From NCBI GenBank assembly GCA_024639325.1, contig JAHEIO010000018.1, positions 21,928-57,453 on the forward strand: a DNA stretch of 35,526 nucleotides, in the 5' to 3' direction. The position numbers and the translations under genes were made by a program. Below the pieces are notes generated by a model. The model was not told the DNA's origin, made no database searches, and worked only from the letters and a program-made list of their open reading frames with translations. Below are positions 7,677 to 16,560 of this stretch, piece by piece (the first letter of the stretch is position 1; each line of letters starts with the position of its first letter). Origin of the DNA: Gammaproteobacteria bacterium. Lineage in GTDB: Bacteria > Pseudomonadota > Gammaproteobacteria > Arenicellales > JAANXG01.

Positions 7677-9425
7677 TTACTTGTACATGGTCTGGGCCTT
7701 CGTACCCGGCGCGTATTCGTTCGGATCGACCCAGACATTGACGACCGCGCACTTCCCCGTGCGGGCAATTGCTTCGCGGGCGCGCTGCAGCGCGGGTTGA
7801 ATCTCCTTCGCCTCATGAACCTCTTCGCCGTAGCCGCCGATCATCTCTCCGAACTTGCTGAAGGGCACGTCGCCCAGTTTGTTGCCGACGTTGCCCCGCT
7901 CTTCACCGTACTTTGCAATCTGACCGTAGCGAATCTGATTCATGTGAGAATTGTTCCCGATCACCGCCAGGTAGGGCGCACCGAACCTCTGCGCCGTTTC
8001 CATATCGAACGCGGTCATCCCAAACGAACCGTCGCCGTACAGACACATGACCTCCTTGTCGGGATGAACAAGTTTCGCGGCCATCGCAAATCCCGTGCCT
8101 ACACCGAGCGACCCCAGGGCGCCGGGATCCATCCATTGCCCCGGATTTCTCGGTCGCACGGCCTGCGCCGAAATCGTCACGATGTCGCCGCCGTCACCTA
8201 TATAGATCGTGTCCTCCCCGAGGAACTCATTGATCTCCCAGGCCAGACGATACGGATGGATGGGATTCTGATCGGTGTTGAACATGGGCAGCAGTTTTTC
8301 GAGCTTGGTTGCCTCGATGTCACGCAACTGCTTCATCCACGCCTGCCGCGCCTTGCGCGCGCCGTCATCGATGCGGCCCGAAGCGGCCTGTGCGACCGCG
8401 GAGAGAATGGCTCCCGGATGGCCTGCGAGACCCAGACTGATATCACGGTTTTTGCCAACCGTGGCGTAGCTCAGATCGATCTGAACCAGCGTCGCCTCGT
8501 CTGAAATCCGCTTGCCGTAACCCATCCGAAAATCAAACGGCGTCCCGACGATCAGTATCACGTCTGCATTCTTGAACGCGTCGCTGCGCGTGCGGTCGAA
8601 ATGGTGCGGATCACCCTGCGGCAGCATGCCGCGGCTTGCGCCGTTGAGGTAGACGGGAATATCCAGAGCACGGACGAAGCTGATTGCCTCTTCGTGACCC
8701 CGGCAGGCCCATACCTGCTGCCCAATGAGGACCGCTGGGCGTTCTGATTTGACCAGAATGTCCGCCAACCTTTCGATATCTGCGGGATCGCCGATGGAAC
8801 GAACGGAGCTGCGATACGCACCGTGCCTCGGGATTCTGGCGGATTCGAGAGGAATTTCGCGATCCAGGATATCCCGCGGAATCTCCAGATACGAGGGTCC
8901 ATAGGCGCCGTTGAAACACTCCCTTGCCGCCATGGCGATCATATCGGCGACCCGTTCCGTGGAATACACGCCCGATGAGAATTTGGTAATGGGCGCCATC
9001 ATGTCCACGTGGGGCAGGTCCTGCAGGGAACCCATCTTGTGCTGGGTCAGTGAACTCTGGCCGCCAATGTGCAGCACCGGACTTTCCGACCGGAATGCTG
9101 TAGCGATACCCGTTACCGCGTTTGTGCAGCCCGGTCCGGCGGTGGTAACGACGCAGCCGAGCCTGCCCGTCTGTCTCGCGTATCCATCCGCGGCGTGGGC
9201 CGCCACCTGCTCGTGCCGGACATCGACGATGCGGATACCCTCATCGAGGCAGCCGTCGTAGATATCGATGATATGACCTCCGCACAGTGTAAATATCGTG
9301 TCCACGCCCTCATTCTTTAGCGCCCTTGCAACCAGGTGGCCGCCCGACACGATGCCTTCATCTCGACTTTTCTGCGCCAGCGTATCGGTGGCCGTATCGG
9401 ACAATTTCATTGCTTGCGTTGACAT
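7677..9425 (-). CDS. ThDP-dependent 2-hydroxyacyl-CoA lyase / oxalyl-CoA decarboxylase-like (acetolactate-synthase superfamily)
   Basis: A 582-residue three-domain ThDP enzyme. The catalytic glutamate is E72 in DVRHEQVAAHAADGYAR, and the ThDP/Mg motif runs from GDGSFG (464) to NN (491-492). Having E72 rules out a glyoxylate carboligase. The frame extends to 9503, but the ATG at 9425 has a very strong ribosome site (GGAGAGAGGAGAA) and avoids overlap with the regulator gene, so I use it. Beside an Frc-like gene the expected job is cleavage of oxalyl-CoA or a 2-hydroxyacyl-CoA to formyl-CoA. However, the ThDP motif is closer to acetolactate synthase/ILVBL (HACL2) proteins than to the GDSAFGFSG and GIYxG form of classical oxalyl-CoA decarboxylase. 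The C-terminus ends in a lysine-containing tail (APGTKAQTMYK) after the last domain. Substrate unresolved. Confidence 0.8.
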   Translation of the reverse strand: MSTQAMKLSDTATDTLAQKSRDEGIVSGGHLVARALKNEGVDTIFTLCGGHIIDIYDGCLDEGIRIVDVRHEQVAAHAADGYARQTGRLGCVVTTAGPGCTNAVTGIATAFRSESPVLHIGGQSSLTQHKMGSLQDLPHVDMMAPITKFSSGVYSTERVADMIAMAARECFNGAYGPSYLEIPRDILDREIPLESARIPRHGAYRSSVRSIGDPADIERLADILVKSERPAVLIGQQVWACRGHEEAISFVRALDIPVYLNGASRGMLPQGDPHHFDRTRSDAFKNADVILIVGTPFDFRMGYGKRISDEATLVQIDLSYATVGKNRDISLGLAGHPGAILSAVAQAASGRIDDGARKARQAWMKQLRDIEATKLEKLLPMFNTDQNPIHPYRLAWEINEFLGEDTIYIGDGGDIVTISAQAVRPRNPGQWMDPGALGSLGVGTGFAMAAKLVHPDKEVMCLYGDGSFGMTAFDMETAQRFGAPYLAVIGNNSHMNQIRYGQIAKYGEERGNVGNKLGDVPFSKFGEMIGGYGEEVHEAKEIQPALQRAREAIARTGKCAVVNVWVDPNEYAPGTKAQTMYK

Positions 9426-9471
9426 GTCGTTCTCCTCTCTCCTGCTTTCGATCTTTTGCACATCACTGGCG

Positions 9472-10161
9472 TCATGTGAGGTAGTCGACGTAATGTCGGA
9501 CATGCTCAGCCAGATTGAGAGCGTGGTCCCGGACCAGTTTTTCCACTAGTTCGGTCTGTCTTTTCTCCAGTGCTTCTATAATGCGCGTGTGATCAATGAT
9601 TGACTGCGATGCCCGATCACGCTCCTTGATCGTGCGGGCCCGAATGGATTTCATATGAATAAATAAATTATCGGTCAGAGCTATCAGCAGGCGAGATTTG
9701 CTGAGTTTGATGATGTTCTGGTGAAACCTGATGTTGGTCTCGGAGTATTCGTCGATTTGTCCGCGCGCTTCGGAAGAATCACTGTATGAATCCAGAAAGC
9801 CGTGAAATTCGCGAATCTCTTCATTCGTAGCGTTGAGCGTCGCCAGTCTGGCGGCCATGCTCTCCAGCGCAGCCCATACATGAATCATTTCAAGGATATC
9901 CGCCTTGCTTTTTCGCACTACGAAAGCACCCCGCCGGGGCACGGTCTGGACGAGCCCTTCCTGCTCCAGGCGCGACAACGCCTCCCTGACCGGCGTCCTG
10001 CTTACCCCCAGCTTGTCGGCCAGGGAACGCTCGTCGAGGCGCGGCGGTTCGGCGTCCGTATAAATATCCATCTCAGCGATGGCATCTTTCAGCGCGACAT
10101 AGACCTTGTCTTTGAGAACAAAGTTCGCCGCCAGCGGTGTCAGGGGTAATGAAGAGCGCAC
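9472..10161 (-). CDS. GntR-family regulator, FadR/FCD subfamily
   Basis: A 229-residue regulator. The N-terminal winged helix-turn-helix covers about 42-80 (DERSLADKLGVSRTPVREALSRLEQEGLV, continuing to PRRGAFV). An all-helical FCD ligand domain follows, with the metal/ligand pattern (ETNIRFHQNI and DHTRIIEALEKR, then DHALNLAEHV). FCD regulators bind small carboxylates and usually repress the operon they sit in. It begins with GTG at 10161 behind AGGA; the next in-frame ATG is inside the DNA-binding domain. Placed between the transporter and the catabolic genes, it probably senses the imported acid or its CoA product. Candidate operators are listed at 13366 and 18814. Confidence 0.92.
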   Translation of the reverse strand: MRSSLPLTPLAANFVLKDKVYVALKDAIAEMDIYTDAEPPRLDERSLADKLGVSRTPVREALSRLEQEGLVQTVPRRGAFVVRKSKADILEMIHVWAALESMAARLATLNATNEEIREFHGFLDSYSDSSEARGQIDEYSETNIRFHQNIIKLSKSRLLIALTDNLFIHMKSIRARTIKERDRASQSIIDHTRIIEALEKRQTELVEKLVRDHALNLAEHVRHYVDYLT

Positions 10162-10181
10162 CGCGTTAATTCCTAGACTCC

Positions 10182-11717
10182 CTAAGATTCATCCGCTTCC
10201 GGTCCATCATCCGCCGCGGCAGATTTTTTCTTGTGTTTCGTCATCTTTATCACCGGCAAAACAATCAACAGAACCGCCAGCACGAGGATGATGGCCGACA
10301 GCGGGCGTTCGACGAAGGTGGCTACGTTACCCTGCTCCGCGACCAGGCTTTGACGCAGAGCCCGCTCCGTCAGCGGACCCAGTACGATTGCCAGTACGGC
10401 TGGCGCGACCGGGTAGTTCAGTTTGCGCAGCAGGTAGAACACGACGCCGAATATGACAATCAGCCAGACATCGTGCAGATCCTGGGTCGGCGCGTAGCCC
10501 CCGACGATGCAGAGCACGAATATGATGGGCGCTAGGATCGTAAATGACAGCTTGAGAACCGACACGAAAAGCGGGATGAAGGCGATGTTGATGATCACGG
10601 TGAATAAATTGGCCATGTACAGGCTGCCGATCAGACCCCACACAAATTCCGGATGGTTGACAAACAGGAGCGGGCCCGGCCGCAGCCCCCAGATGATCAT
10701 CCCGCCCAGCAGAATTGCCGTGGTGGGTGAACCCGGAATGCCTAGAGTGATCATGGGCAGCATGGAACCGGTACTGGCGGCGTTGTTCGCCGTTTCCGGA
10801 GCGGCCACGCCGGTGATGTTGCCTTTGCCAAAACTATCCGGATCCTTGGACATGGTCTTGGCCACGCCGTATGCCATCAGGGATGCGGGGGTTGCTCCGG
10901 CCGCGGGCAGGATGCCGACGAAATAACCCAGAAACGAAGAACTGATGATCGACACGGTCGAACTTTTCAAACGCTTGAAAGCATCGAGTATTCTCGACGC
11001 CGTAAACGAGGCCTGTGAAACCCTCACGTCGCCCTGACTGGTTTCCAGGGTCCACAATATTTCGCCGATGCCGTATATGCCTATAGCCAGAACCAGAAAG
11101 TTGATGCCGTGGTAGAACCCCGGAATATCGAAGAAGATCAATCGGGGCTGACCGGAGATTTCATCCAGCCCGACCGCCGCGAACACCAGTCCCAAGGCGA
11201 TCGAAAAGATCGTCTTCGGGATGTCGTCTCCACCGAGACCGATGAAGGTGGCGAAGGCGAGCATCATCAGGGCAAATTCTTCCTGCGGTCCGAATTTAAG
11301 CGCAAAATCGGCCAGCGGGGGTGCGAACAGCGTGAACAGAATCACCGATATCGTGCCGCCGACGAAGGAACCGACCGCCGCCGCGACGAGCGCCCAGTCC
11401 GCTTTGCCCTGCATGGCCAGCGGACGGCCGTCGAATACCGTGGCTACGGCTGTCGACGCCCCGGGTATGCCCAGCATGATTGAACTGATTGCCCCGCCGT
11501 ACATGGCGCCGTAGTAGACCGCGGCCAGAAAGATGATCGCACCGGTGGGGGGCACCAGAAAAGTAACGGGCAGAAGGATTGCCACACCGTTGACCGAACC
11601 CAGCCCGGGCATGGCACCGACGAACAGCCCGATCACGCAGCCCAGCATCATCAACAAGAGGTTCTGTGGGGTTACCGCGGTCGCGAAACCCTGCATCAGG
11701 GCGTCAAATATTTCCAC
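10182..11717 (-). CDS. tctA: Tripartite tricarboxylate transporter, large membrane subunit TctA
   Basis: A 511-residue, twelve-segment membrane protein of the TctA family. It carries the family marker GAMPGLGSVNGVAILLP near 34-50 and a second internal copy, GILPAAGATPASLMAYG, followed by a stretch ending MLPMITLGIPGSPTTAILLGG. TctA forms the conducting part of a binding-protein-dependent secondary transporter that uses ion gradients to take up citrate, tartrate, tricarballylate or other carboxylates. It begins with GTG at 11717, 36 bases after tctB, and ends 20 bases before the GntR gene. The C-terminus is charged (KKKSAAADDGPEADES). Substrate cannot be told from sequence. Confidence 0.95.
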   Translation of the reverse strand: MEIFDALMQGFATAVTPQNLLLMMLGCVIGLFVGAMPGLGSVNGVAILLPVTFLVPPTGAIIFLAAVYYGAMYGGAISSIMLGIPGASTAVATVFDGRPLAMQGKADWALVAAAVGSFVGGTISVILFTLFAPPLADFALKFGPQEEFALMMLAFATFIGLGGDDIPKTIFSIALGLVFAAVGLDEISGQPRLIFFDIPGFYHGINFLVLAIGIYGIGEILWTLETSQGDVRVSQASFTASRILDAFKRLKSSTVSIISSSFLGYFVGILPAAGATPASLMAYGVAKTMSKDPDSFGKGNITGVAAPETANNAASTGSMLPMITLGIPGSPTTAILLGGMIIWGLRPGPLLFVNHPEFVWGLIGSLYMANLFTVIINIAFIPLFVSVLKLSFTILAPIIFVLCIVGGYAPTQDLHDVWLIVIFGVVFYLLRKLNYPVAPAVLAIVLGPLTERALRQSLVAEQGNVATFVERPLSAIILVLAVLLIVLPVIKMTKHKKKSAAADDGPEADES

Positions 11718-11753
11718 GGTGTCGTCTCATCGGCATTGTTAGTTGGTTGCCGG

Positions 11754-12257
11754 TCAGTAGATTATGCGATAGAGCGGATAAAACAAGGGTTCGGAATATC
11801 CCTTCGGCAAAAGAATCTTGAGCAGCGCCTCAAAAAAGAAAAACAAAAATATCGGGGTAGCGACGGACAGGGTCCCGGTCAACAACCAGGAGTGACGCCC
11901 GACAAATCGGATGTAAAAGAGCAAGAACAAAAATATGGCGAAGTAAATACCGATGACGTGAGTCAAACCCAACAGTGCAACGAGTGAACCGACCGTGATG
12001 AAGTTGATCCGCCGGGTGTTCCTATCCATGAACTCGACATCGGAGCGGGATTGGGGTGTCGCTCGCCGCCACCACCTGTAGACCGTGACCAGGCAGCACA
12101 GCAGCATCACCGCGGACAGCCAGAACGGCCATGCGCCGCCGCCCGGGCCTCGATCCGGTATCCAGCCGATTTCGAGCTCGGTGCTCTTCCACATCAGACC
12201 GACTGAAAGCAGCCCCATGAGTATCGCCATCAGCAATTCCGCCGTGCGAGTCGTCAT
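11754..12257 (-). CDS. tctB: Tripartite tricarboxylate transporter, small membrane subunit TctB
   Basis: A 167-residue protein with four hydrophobic segments and the TctB-like segment WIPDRGPGGGAWPFWLSAVML near 32-52. It is the small membrane partner of TctA. The ATG at 12257 follows a good ribosome site (AGGAGG). It lies between tctC (65 bases upstream) and tctA (36 bases downstream), the standard CBA order of this transporter class. Sequence conservation in TctB is poor, so the call relies partly on position. Confidence 0.9.
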   Translation of the reverse strand: MTTRTAELLMAILMGLLSVGLMWKSTELEIGWIPDRGPGGGAWPFWLSAVMLLCCLVTVYRWWRRATPQSRSDVEFMDRNTRRINFITVGSLVALLGLTHVIGIYFAIFLFLLFYIRFVGRHSWLLTGTLSVATPIFLFFFFEALLKILLPKGYSEPLFYPLYRIIY

Positions 12258-12322
12258 GAGGCCGCCTCCTGAACGTTCTGATTGAACACGTCGCGCGTGT
12301 CTTTCTCAGGTGATGCGAGTGG

Positions 12323-13312
12323 CTACTGAATCAGGCCCATGCCCTTGAGCAGCTCCTCGTGCTTGGCTTTCTCCGCGGTGTGATAAGCAGCGAGGTCTTC
12401 GCCAGCCAGCCACTCGTCACAGAAAATACCGTCGCTGGCGCAGAAGTCCTGCCAGTCCTTGGAATCGAACACCTGCTTGAACAGGTCGATGTAATAGGCC
12501 TGGGCGTCGGCCGACATCCCCGGAGGCGCGTTGATGCTGCGCTGCATGAAGTAAACCAGGTCCGGGTGACCGGCTTCGCCAGACGTCGGCACGTCCGGGA
12601 ACTGCTTCAGGCGATCCGGTGTAAATGCGACCAGCGGACGCGATTTGCCGGCCTCGAAGAAACCCAGCTGCTCCGACGGGTTGTTGACCGTGGAATCGAT
12701 GTGCTTCCCAATCAGGTTCTTGGCCACCGTGCCGCCACCCGGGAAGGGTACGTAGGTCACTTCGAATCCAAACTTGTTCTGCAGCATCCCGGTGAGCAGG
12801 GAGTCTTCCTGCCCCTGTCCGGTACCGCCCATCTTCCAGTCTTTGTTCTTTTCCTTCACCGTCATCACGTAGTCATCGAGCGACATGATGTCCGAATCGG
12901 AACTCACCCAGAGCAGGAAAGTATCCAGGGCCATGCGGCCTATCGGTGTAAAGGTGCTGATGTCCACACCCAGGCCAGGGTTCTGGAGCGGCGTAGTGTA
13001 GAAGCTGTTGAGAGTGATCATGACAATATGATCGTCGCCGCTTTTGTCCTGGAGATAGCGCAAAGCTTCCGCACCGGAGCCGCCGGGCTTGTTTATGGGA
13101 ATGAAAGGCTGATTGGAAAAATCGTTCTTTTGAATGATGCTTTGCATCAGCCGCGCCATCTGGTCTGCGCCGCCGCCCGTTCCGGCCATGATGATGAACT
13201 CGACCGGCTTTTTCGGCTCCCATGCAAATGCCGAACCGGCCGTTACAGCCAGTGAACACAGGGCGACCATAGGCAGAAGCACAAGTCTTCTTAAAATACT
13301 TGGTTTCGTCAT
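12323..13312 (-). CDS. tctC: Periplasmic solute-binding protein TctC (Bug family)
   Basis: A 329-residue binding protein with a Sec signal peptide: positive start (MTKPSILRRL), hydrophobic core, and a likely cleavage after SAFA at about residue 30. The mature part has Bug-fold features, VEFIIMAGTGGGADQMARLM and INKPGGSGAEALRYL, where the loops hold the carboxylate ligand. It captures substrate in the periplasm and delivers it to TctAB. A strong ribosome site (GGAGGAATCA) precedes the ATG at 13312. It is the first gene of the long minus-strand operon, so the promoter and main regulatory site should lie just upstream. Confidence 0.94.
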   Translation of the reverse strand: MTKPSILRRLVLLPMVALCSLAVTAGSAFAWEPKKPVEFIIMAGTGGGADQMARLMQSIIQKNDFSNQPFIPINKPGGSGAEALRYLQDKSGDDHIVMITLNSFYTTPLQNPGLGVDISTFTPIGRMALDTFLLWVSSDSDIMSLDDYVMTVKEKNKDWKMGGTGQGQEDSLLTGMLQNKFGFEVTYVPFPGGGTVAKNLIGKHIDSTVNNPSEQLGFFEAGKSRPLVAFTPDRLKQFPDVPTSGEAGHPDLVYFMQRSINAPPGMSADAQAYYIDLFKQVFDSKDWQDFCASDGIFCDEWLAGEDLAAYHTAEKAKHEELLKGMGLIQ

Positions 13313-13672
13313 TGATTCCTCCGCTTGGTAGGTAATTTAATGAATGTAATGTAGTTATGGCATCTGGTATACAATATGCCTAACGCTGAGTTTAACCTTA
13401 TTATTTCTCGGGTGTAAACTTTCGCCGCCGATAATCAGACGAGTTACAAAGCACTGAAACGATGATTGCAAATGGCCTGGCATCGTCTTTATAACGACCT
13501 GTTTTTGTAATTTTCCAATGAAAAGTTGTATAGGCGATCGTGCATTTGAGTCACCCTCGCGACCTGCGAGACCAGAAACACCCCTTATTCGCGGATCAAT
13601 ATAATTGATTTTTCTGGCAAAACGAGCTGCGTATCATTCCCGCTTTCTCCGAACCCCTTCTCACAATTAAGC
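13313..13672. promoter_or_regulatory. Divergent intergenic region between tctC and the FAH-family gene
   Basis: A 360-base, AT-richer stretch separating the minus-strand tctC operon from the plus-strand gene at 13673. It should contain both promoters. Near tctC there is an imperfect palindrome (13366-13380), and on the minus strand a weak TTAAAC / TATACC pair 18 bases apart overlaps it. I see no convincing promoter for the plus-strand gene and no small gene or structured RNA. Confidence 0.55.
13366..13380. promoter_or_regulatory. Candidate GntR operator upstream of tctC
   Basis: GGTATACAATATGCC is a 15-base imperfect palindrome (5 of 7 arm positions pair) centred at 13373, about 60 bases upstream of the tctC start. 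Its size and purine/pyrimidine layout resemble FadR-subfamily operators. A comparable site with the same arm length and GGT...ACC/GCC ends lies at 18814-18828 before the QOR operon. The match to this particular regulator is inference. Confidence 0.35.
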
Positions 13673-14443
13673 ATGACAAACTGGATACGATTCAGCCGAC
13701 GGGGAACCCCGGGTTTCGGCACGCTCGAACACGACACCGTCTCGGAGTACGAAGGGGATATGTTTGACGATCCCCGCTTGACTGACCGACGGTATGATAT
13801 CAACGAGGTAAAGCTTCTCGTACCTGTTCTTCCGTCGAAGATGATTGCCATGGCGAACAACTTCCACGCATTGATAGAGAAATTCGGGATGACCGTTCCA
13901 GAGGACCCGCTCTATTTCCTGAAAGCCAACAGCTCCCTCCATCCCACCGGCGACCCGATCGAGCGCCCTGCCGGATACCACGGCAAGATAGTTTTCGAGG
14001 GTGAACTGGGGATAGTAATCGGCAGATCCTGTAAAAATGTACCAGCCGAACAGGCCGGCAGCTATATTTTCGGGTACACCTGCATAAACGACGTGACGTC
14101 TATCGATCTGCTCAACAAGAATCCTTCTTTTCAACAATGGACTCGATGCAAGGCGGCTGACACCTTCGGTGTCTTAGGACCGACTATTGCGACGGGTCTA
14201 CATGCGGCGGATATCCGGGTGAAAACGCTGGTCGACGGCAGCGAGCGCCAGAACTATCTTATAACGGATATGGTATTCACCCCGACGGAACTGGTAAGTC
14301 GCGTATCCTGGGACATGACTTTGCTTCCAGGCGACATCATCGCTTGCGGCACGTCCGTGGGTGTCGGGTCCTTGAAGCCGGGCAATGTCGTAGAAGTGCA
14401 AATAGACGGGATCGGCACTCTGAAGAACGAGTTTGCAGGCTAG
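13673..14443 (+). CDS. Fumarylacetoacetate hydrolase (FAH) family enzyme
   Basis: A 256-residue cytoplasmic enzyme of the FAH fold. The metal-binding residues appear as E109 and E111 in VFEGELGIVIGR and D140 in YTCINDVTSIDLL, followed by an RCKAADTFGVLGP segment and a terminal GDIIACGTSVGVG stretch. Family members hydrolyse or decarboxylate acylpyruvates, oxaloacetate or related 1,3-dicarbonyl acids. It diverges from the tctC operon and is followed by a ketopantoate-reductase-like gene on the same strand, so it may act on an intermediate of the same pathway. The ribosome site is weak. Its 16-base palindrome at the stop codon is noted separately. Confidence 0.87.
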   Translation: MTNWIRFSRRGTPGFGTLEHDTVSEYEGDMFDDPRLTDRRYDINEVKLLVPVLPSKMIAMANNFHALIEKFGMTVPEDPLYFLKANSSLHPTGDPIERPAGYHGKIVFEGELGIVIGRSCKNVPAEQAGSYIFGYTCINDVTSIDLLNKNPSFQQWTRCKAADTFGVLGPTIATGLHAADIRVKTLVDGSERQNYLITDMVFTPTELVSRVSWDMTLLPGDIIACGTSVGVGSLKPGNVVEVQIDGIGTLKNEFAG

Positions 14444-14450
14444 CCTGCAG
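14435..14450. repeat. Perfect 16-base palindrome across the FAH-gene stop codon
   Basis: TGCAGGCTAGCCTGCA is an exact inverted repeat containing the TAG stop at 14441-14443. It has no loop, so a transcript hairpin would have to open its centre. It may be a protein site or chance; there is no T-run to make it a terminator. The rest of the 134-base gap before the next gene shows nothing else. Confidence 0.4.
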
Positions 14451-14577
14451 ATCAAGATGGATCCCGGGTATAGACGCAGGTGCAAGGTCAATTCGGGTTG
14501 AACAGCCGCGTATGATTTCAATGACGACTGGCCGAATAGCCGTTTTCAAACGGTAAAAATTATAGGGAGTGTATGAG

Positions 14578-15594
14578 ATGAAAATTTGTGTTGTCGGTGC
14601 CGGCTCCATTGGTGGGCTGCTGGGTGTGAAACTGTACAATCTTGGCGAAAAGGTCACGCTTATCGCGCGCGGGCCGCATCTCGAAGCGATCAGGAGCGAC
14701 GGCCTGAAGCTGCTCATGAGTGACGGCACTTTAGAGGTGGCACGGGGGATCCATGCAACCGACGACATGACCACGCTGGGGCCGCAGGATCTCGTCATAC
14801 TGGGCGTGAAAGCACACCAGATCGAGTCCATCGTTGATGACGTCGCGGGTCTGCTCGGTCCAGACAGCGTCCTTTTGACCACGCAGAACGGAATACCGTG
14901 GTGGTATTTTCAGAAACACGGCGGGAAGTACGAGGGTACGCCGGTCCGTTCGGTCGATCCGGACGGGCGGATCGCCGGTGGTATAAATCCGGACCACATT
15001 ATCGGCTGCATCGCTTACCCCGCAGCCGAAATTACCCAACCCGGCACGATCCATCACGTCGAGGGTATCCGATTCCCCATAGGCGAACTCGACGGCAGCG
15101 AATCCCTCCGCGCTCGGGAGATATCCGACCTTCTCACCCGCGCCGGATTCAAGTCTCCGATTCTTGCGGACTTCCGGTCCGAACTGTGGCTGAAACTCTG
15201 GGGCAACCTGACTTTCAACCCGATCAGCGCATTGACCCACTCCACGCTGGTAGACATTTGCCGCTACCCCTTGTCCCGGCGGCTTGCCGAACGGATGATG
15301 TCGGAGGCGCAGGACGTGGCGCACAATCTCGGGATCACCTTCCGTGTCTCTCTGGAGAAGCGAATACAGGGAGCGGAAAAGGTTGGTAAACACAAGACCT
15401 CCATGCTGCAGGACGTGGAATCGGGCAAAGCCATGGAAATCGATGCGTTGATCGGGGCCATTGCCGAACTCGGTGAATTAACGGGGACTCCGACACCGTC
15501 CATTGACGCCGTCTATGCGCTGATCAAGCTGCTGGACAAGACCGTCCAGGAAGAAGGCCTGTTCGTGAAAGGGCAACCCGTGAACCAAAGGTGA
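14578..15594 (+). CDS. Ketopantoate reductase (PanE/ApbA) family dehydrogenase
   Basis: A 338-residue NAD(P)H-dependent reductase of the 2-dehydropantoate 2-reductase family. The Rossmann motif is GAGSIG at 7-12. NGI appears at 104-106, and the catalytic lysine is likely K206 in ELWLKLWGNLTFNP. The C-terminal substrate domain contains KHKTSMLQDVESGKAMEIDAL. It is longer than typical PanE (about 300), and its genomic setting with CoA and FAH enzymes suggests a catabolic 2-oxo-acid reductase rather than pantothenate synthesis, though that cannot be excluded. I start at the ATG at 14578, which has GGGAG eight bases upstream; a GTG at 14569 overlaps that ribosome site. Confidence 0.82.
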   Translation: MKICVVGAGSIGGLLGVKLYNLGEKVTLIARGPHLEAIRSDGLKLLMSDGTLEVARGIHATDDMTTLGPQDLVILGVKAHQIESIVDDVAGLLGPDSVLLTTQNGIPWWYFQKHGGKYEGTPVRSVDPDGRIAGGINPDHIIGCIAYPAAEITQPGTIHHVEGIRFPIGELDGSESLRAREISDLLTRAGFKSPILADFRSELWLKLWGNLTFNPISALTHSTLVDICRYPLSRRLAERMMSEAQDVAHNLGITFRVSLEKRIQGAEKVGKHKTSMLQDVESGKAMEIDALIGAIAELGELTGTPTPSIDAVYALIKLLDKTVQEEGLFVKGQPVNQR

Positions 15595-15678
15595 CCGAAG
15601 CAGAGCATGCACATTCATCGGCCGAATCGCCCACGGCGGCAGGTTAGCCCGGTAAATGTTGAGGACAGCCGCGTTGGG

Positions 15679-16554
15679 CTATCGAGAAAGTGCCTTTGCC
15701 ATGGTCGAGCCGATGTTTATCGGTGAATCGGCGATATGGATGCCGCAACTGGCCAGCACCTCCAGTTTCTCATCGGCGGCGCCGGTGCCGTGCTGGACGA
15801 TTGCCCCCGCGTGGCCCATTCTGCGGCCGGGCGGGGCAAACCGTCCCGCCACATAGGCGACGATGGGTTTGGCGGGCTTGCTGGTCCGGACATAATCTGC
15901 CGCATCTTCCTCCTCGGAGCCCCCGATCTCTCCGATCAGCACCACGCCCTCCGTTTCCGGGTCCCGCATGAACAACTCCAGGCAGTCGGCAAAGCTCAGG
16001 CCGTGGACCGGGTCGGCGCCGACACCGATACAGGTGGACTGACCCAGGTCATGGGCCGTGGTTTGCGCCACGGCTTCGTAGGTCAACGTGCCGGTGCGGG
16101 AGAGAATTCCGATCTTGCCCCGTTGAAAGATCTCCTGAGGCATGATGCCGATACAGCATTCGCCCGGCGTAATGATACCTGGAGAGTTCGGACCGATCAG
16201 TCGCGAAGACGAGTTTTCCAGAGCGCGCTTGACCCCGACCATATCCAGGACGGGGATCCGTTCCGTCACGCAAACGATCAATCCGATACCCGCATCGATG
16301 GCTTCATGTATTGCCGTAGCCGCCTGGGCGCGCGGTACGAATATGACCGAAGCGTCGGCACCGGTACGGGACACGGCCTCGTCCATGCTATCGAACACCG
16401 GGAGGCCCAGGTGCTTCTTGCCCCCTTTACCCGGTCGGACCCCGCCAACCATTTGGGTCCCGCCCGACAATGCCTGCTCGGTGAAAAACGTGCCCTGCTT
16501 GCCCGTAATCCCCTGACAGATCACCCTGGTATTCTTGTCGACCAATACCGCCAT
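15679..16554 (-). CDS. Succinyl/malyl-CoA synthetase alpha-subunit-like protein (SucD/MtkB-like)
   Basis: A 291-residue CoA-ligase alpha subunit, close to SucD over its whole length. It has the CoA-binding [18 protein letters not shown] near 37-54, and the phosphohistidine H248 in [10 protein letters not shown]. The usual GPNCPG reads GPNSPG (S124). The reaction is ATP- or GTP-driven CoA activation of a dicarboxylate, with the beta subunit encoded immediately upstream (gap 6 bases). It is in an accessory operon rather than with TCA genes, and a CitE/malyl-CoA lyase-like gene is encoded nearby, so malate or another hydroxy-dicarboxylate is a reasonable substrate guess. Ordinary succinate activation remains possible. 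Confidence 0.83.
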   Translation of the reverse strand: MAVLVDKNTRVICQGITGKQGTFFTEQALSGGTQMVGGVRPGKGGKKHLGLPVFDSMDEAVSRTGADASVIFVPRAQAATAIHEAIDAGIGLIVCVTERIPVLDMVGVKRALENSSSRLIGPNSPGIITPGECCIGIMPQEIFQRGKIGILSRTGTLTYEAVAQTTAHDLGQSTCIGVGADPVHGLSFADCLELFMRDPETEGVVLIGEIGGSEEEDAADYVRTSKPAKPIVAYVAGRFAPPGRRMGHAGAIVQHGTGAADEKLEVLASCGIHIADSPINIGSTMAKALSR

Positions 16555-16560
16555 GACCGG

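Noticed and set aside
7677-9425. Glyoxylate carboligase or biosynthetic acetolactate synthase
   Set aside because: The catalytic glutamate (E72) is present, unlike Gcl, and there is no small regulatory subunit gene; the frc neighbour points to CoA chemistry.
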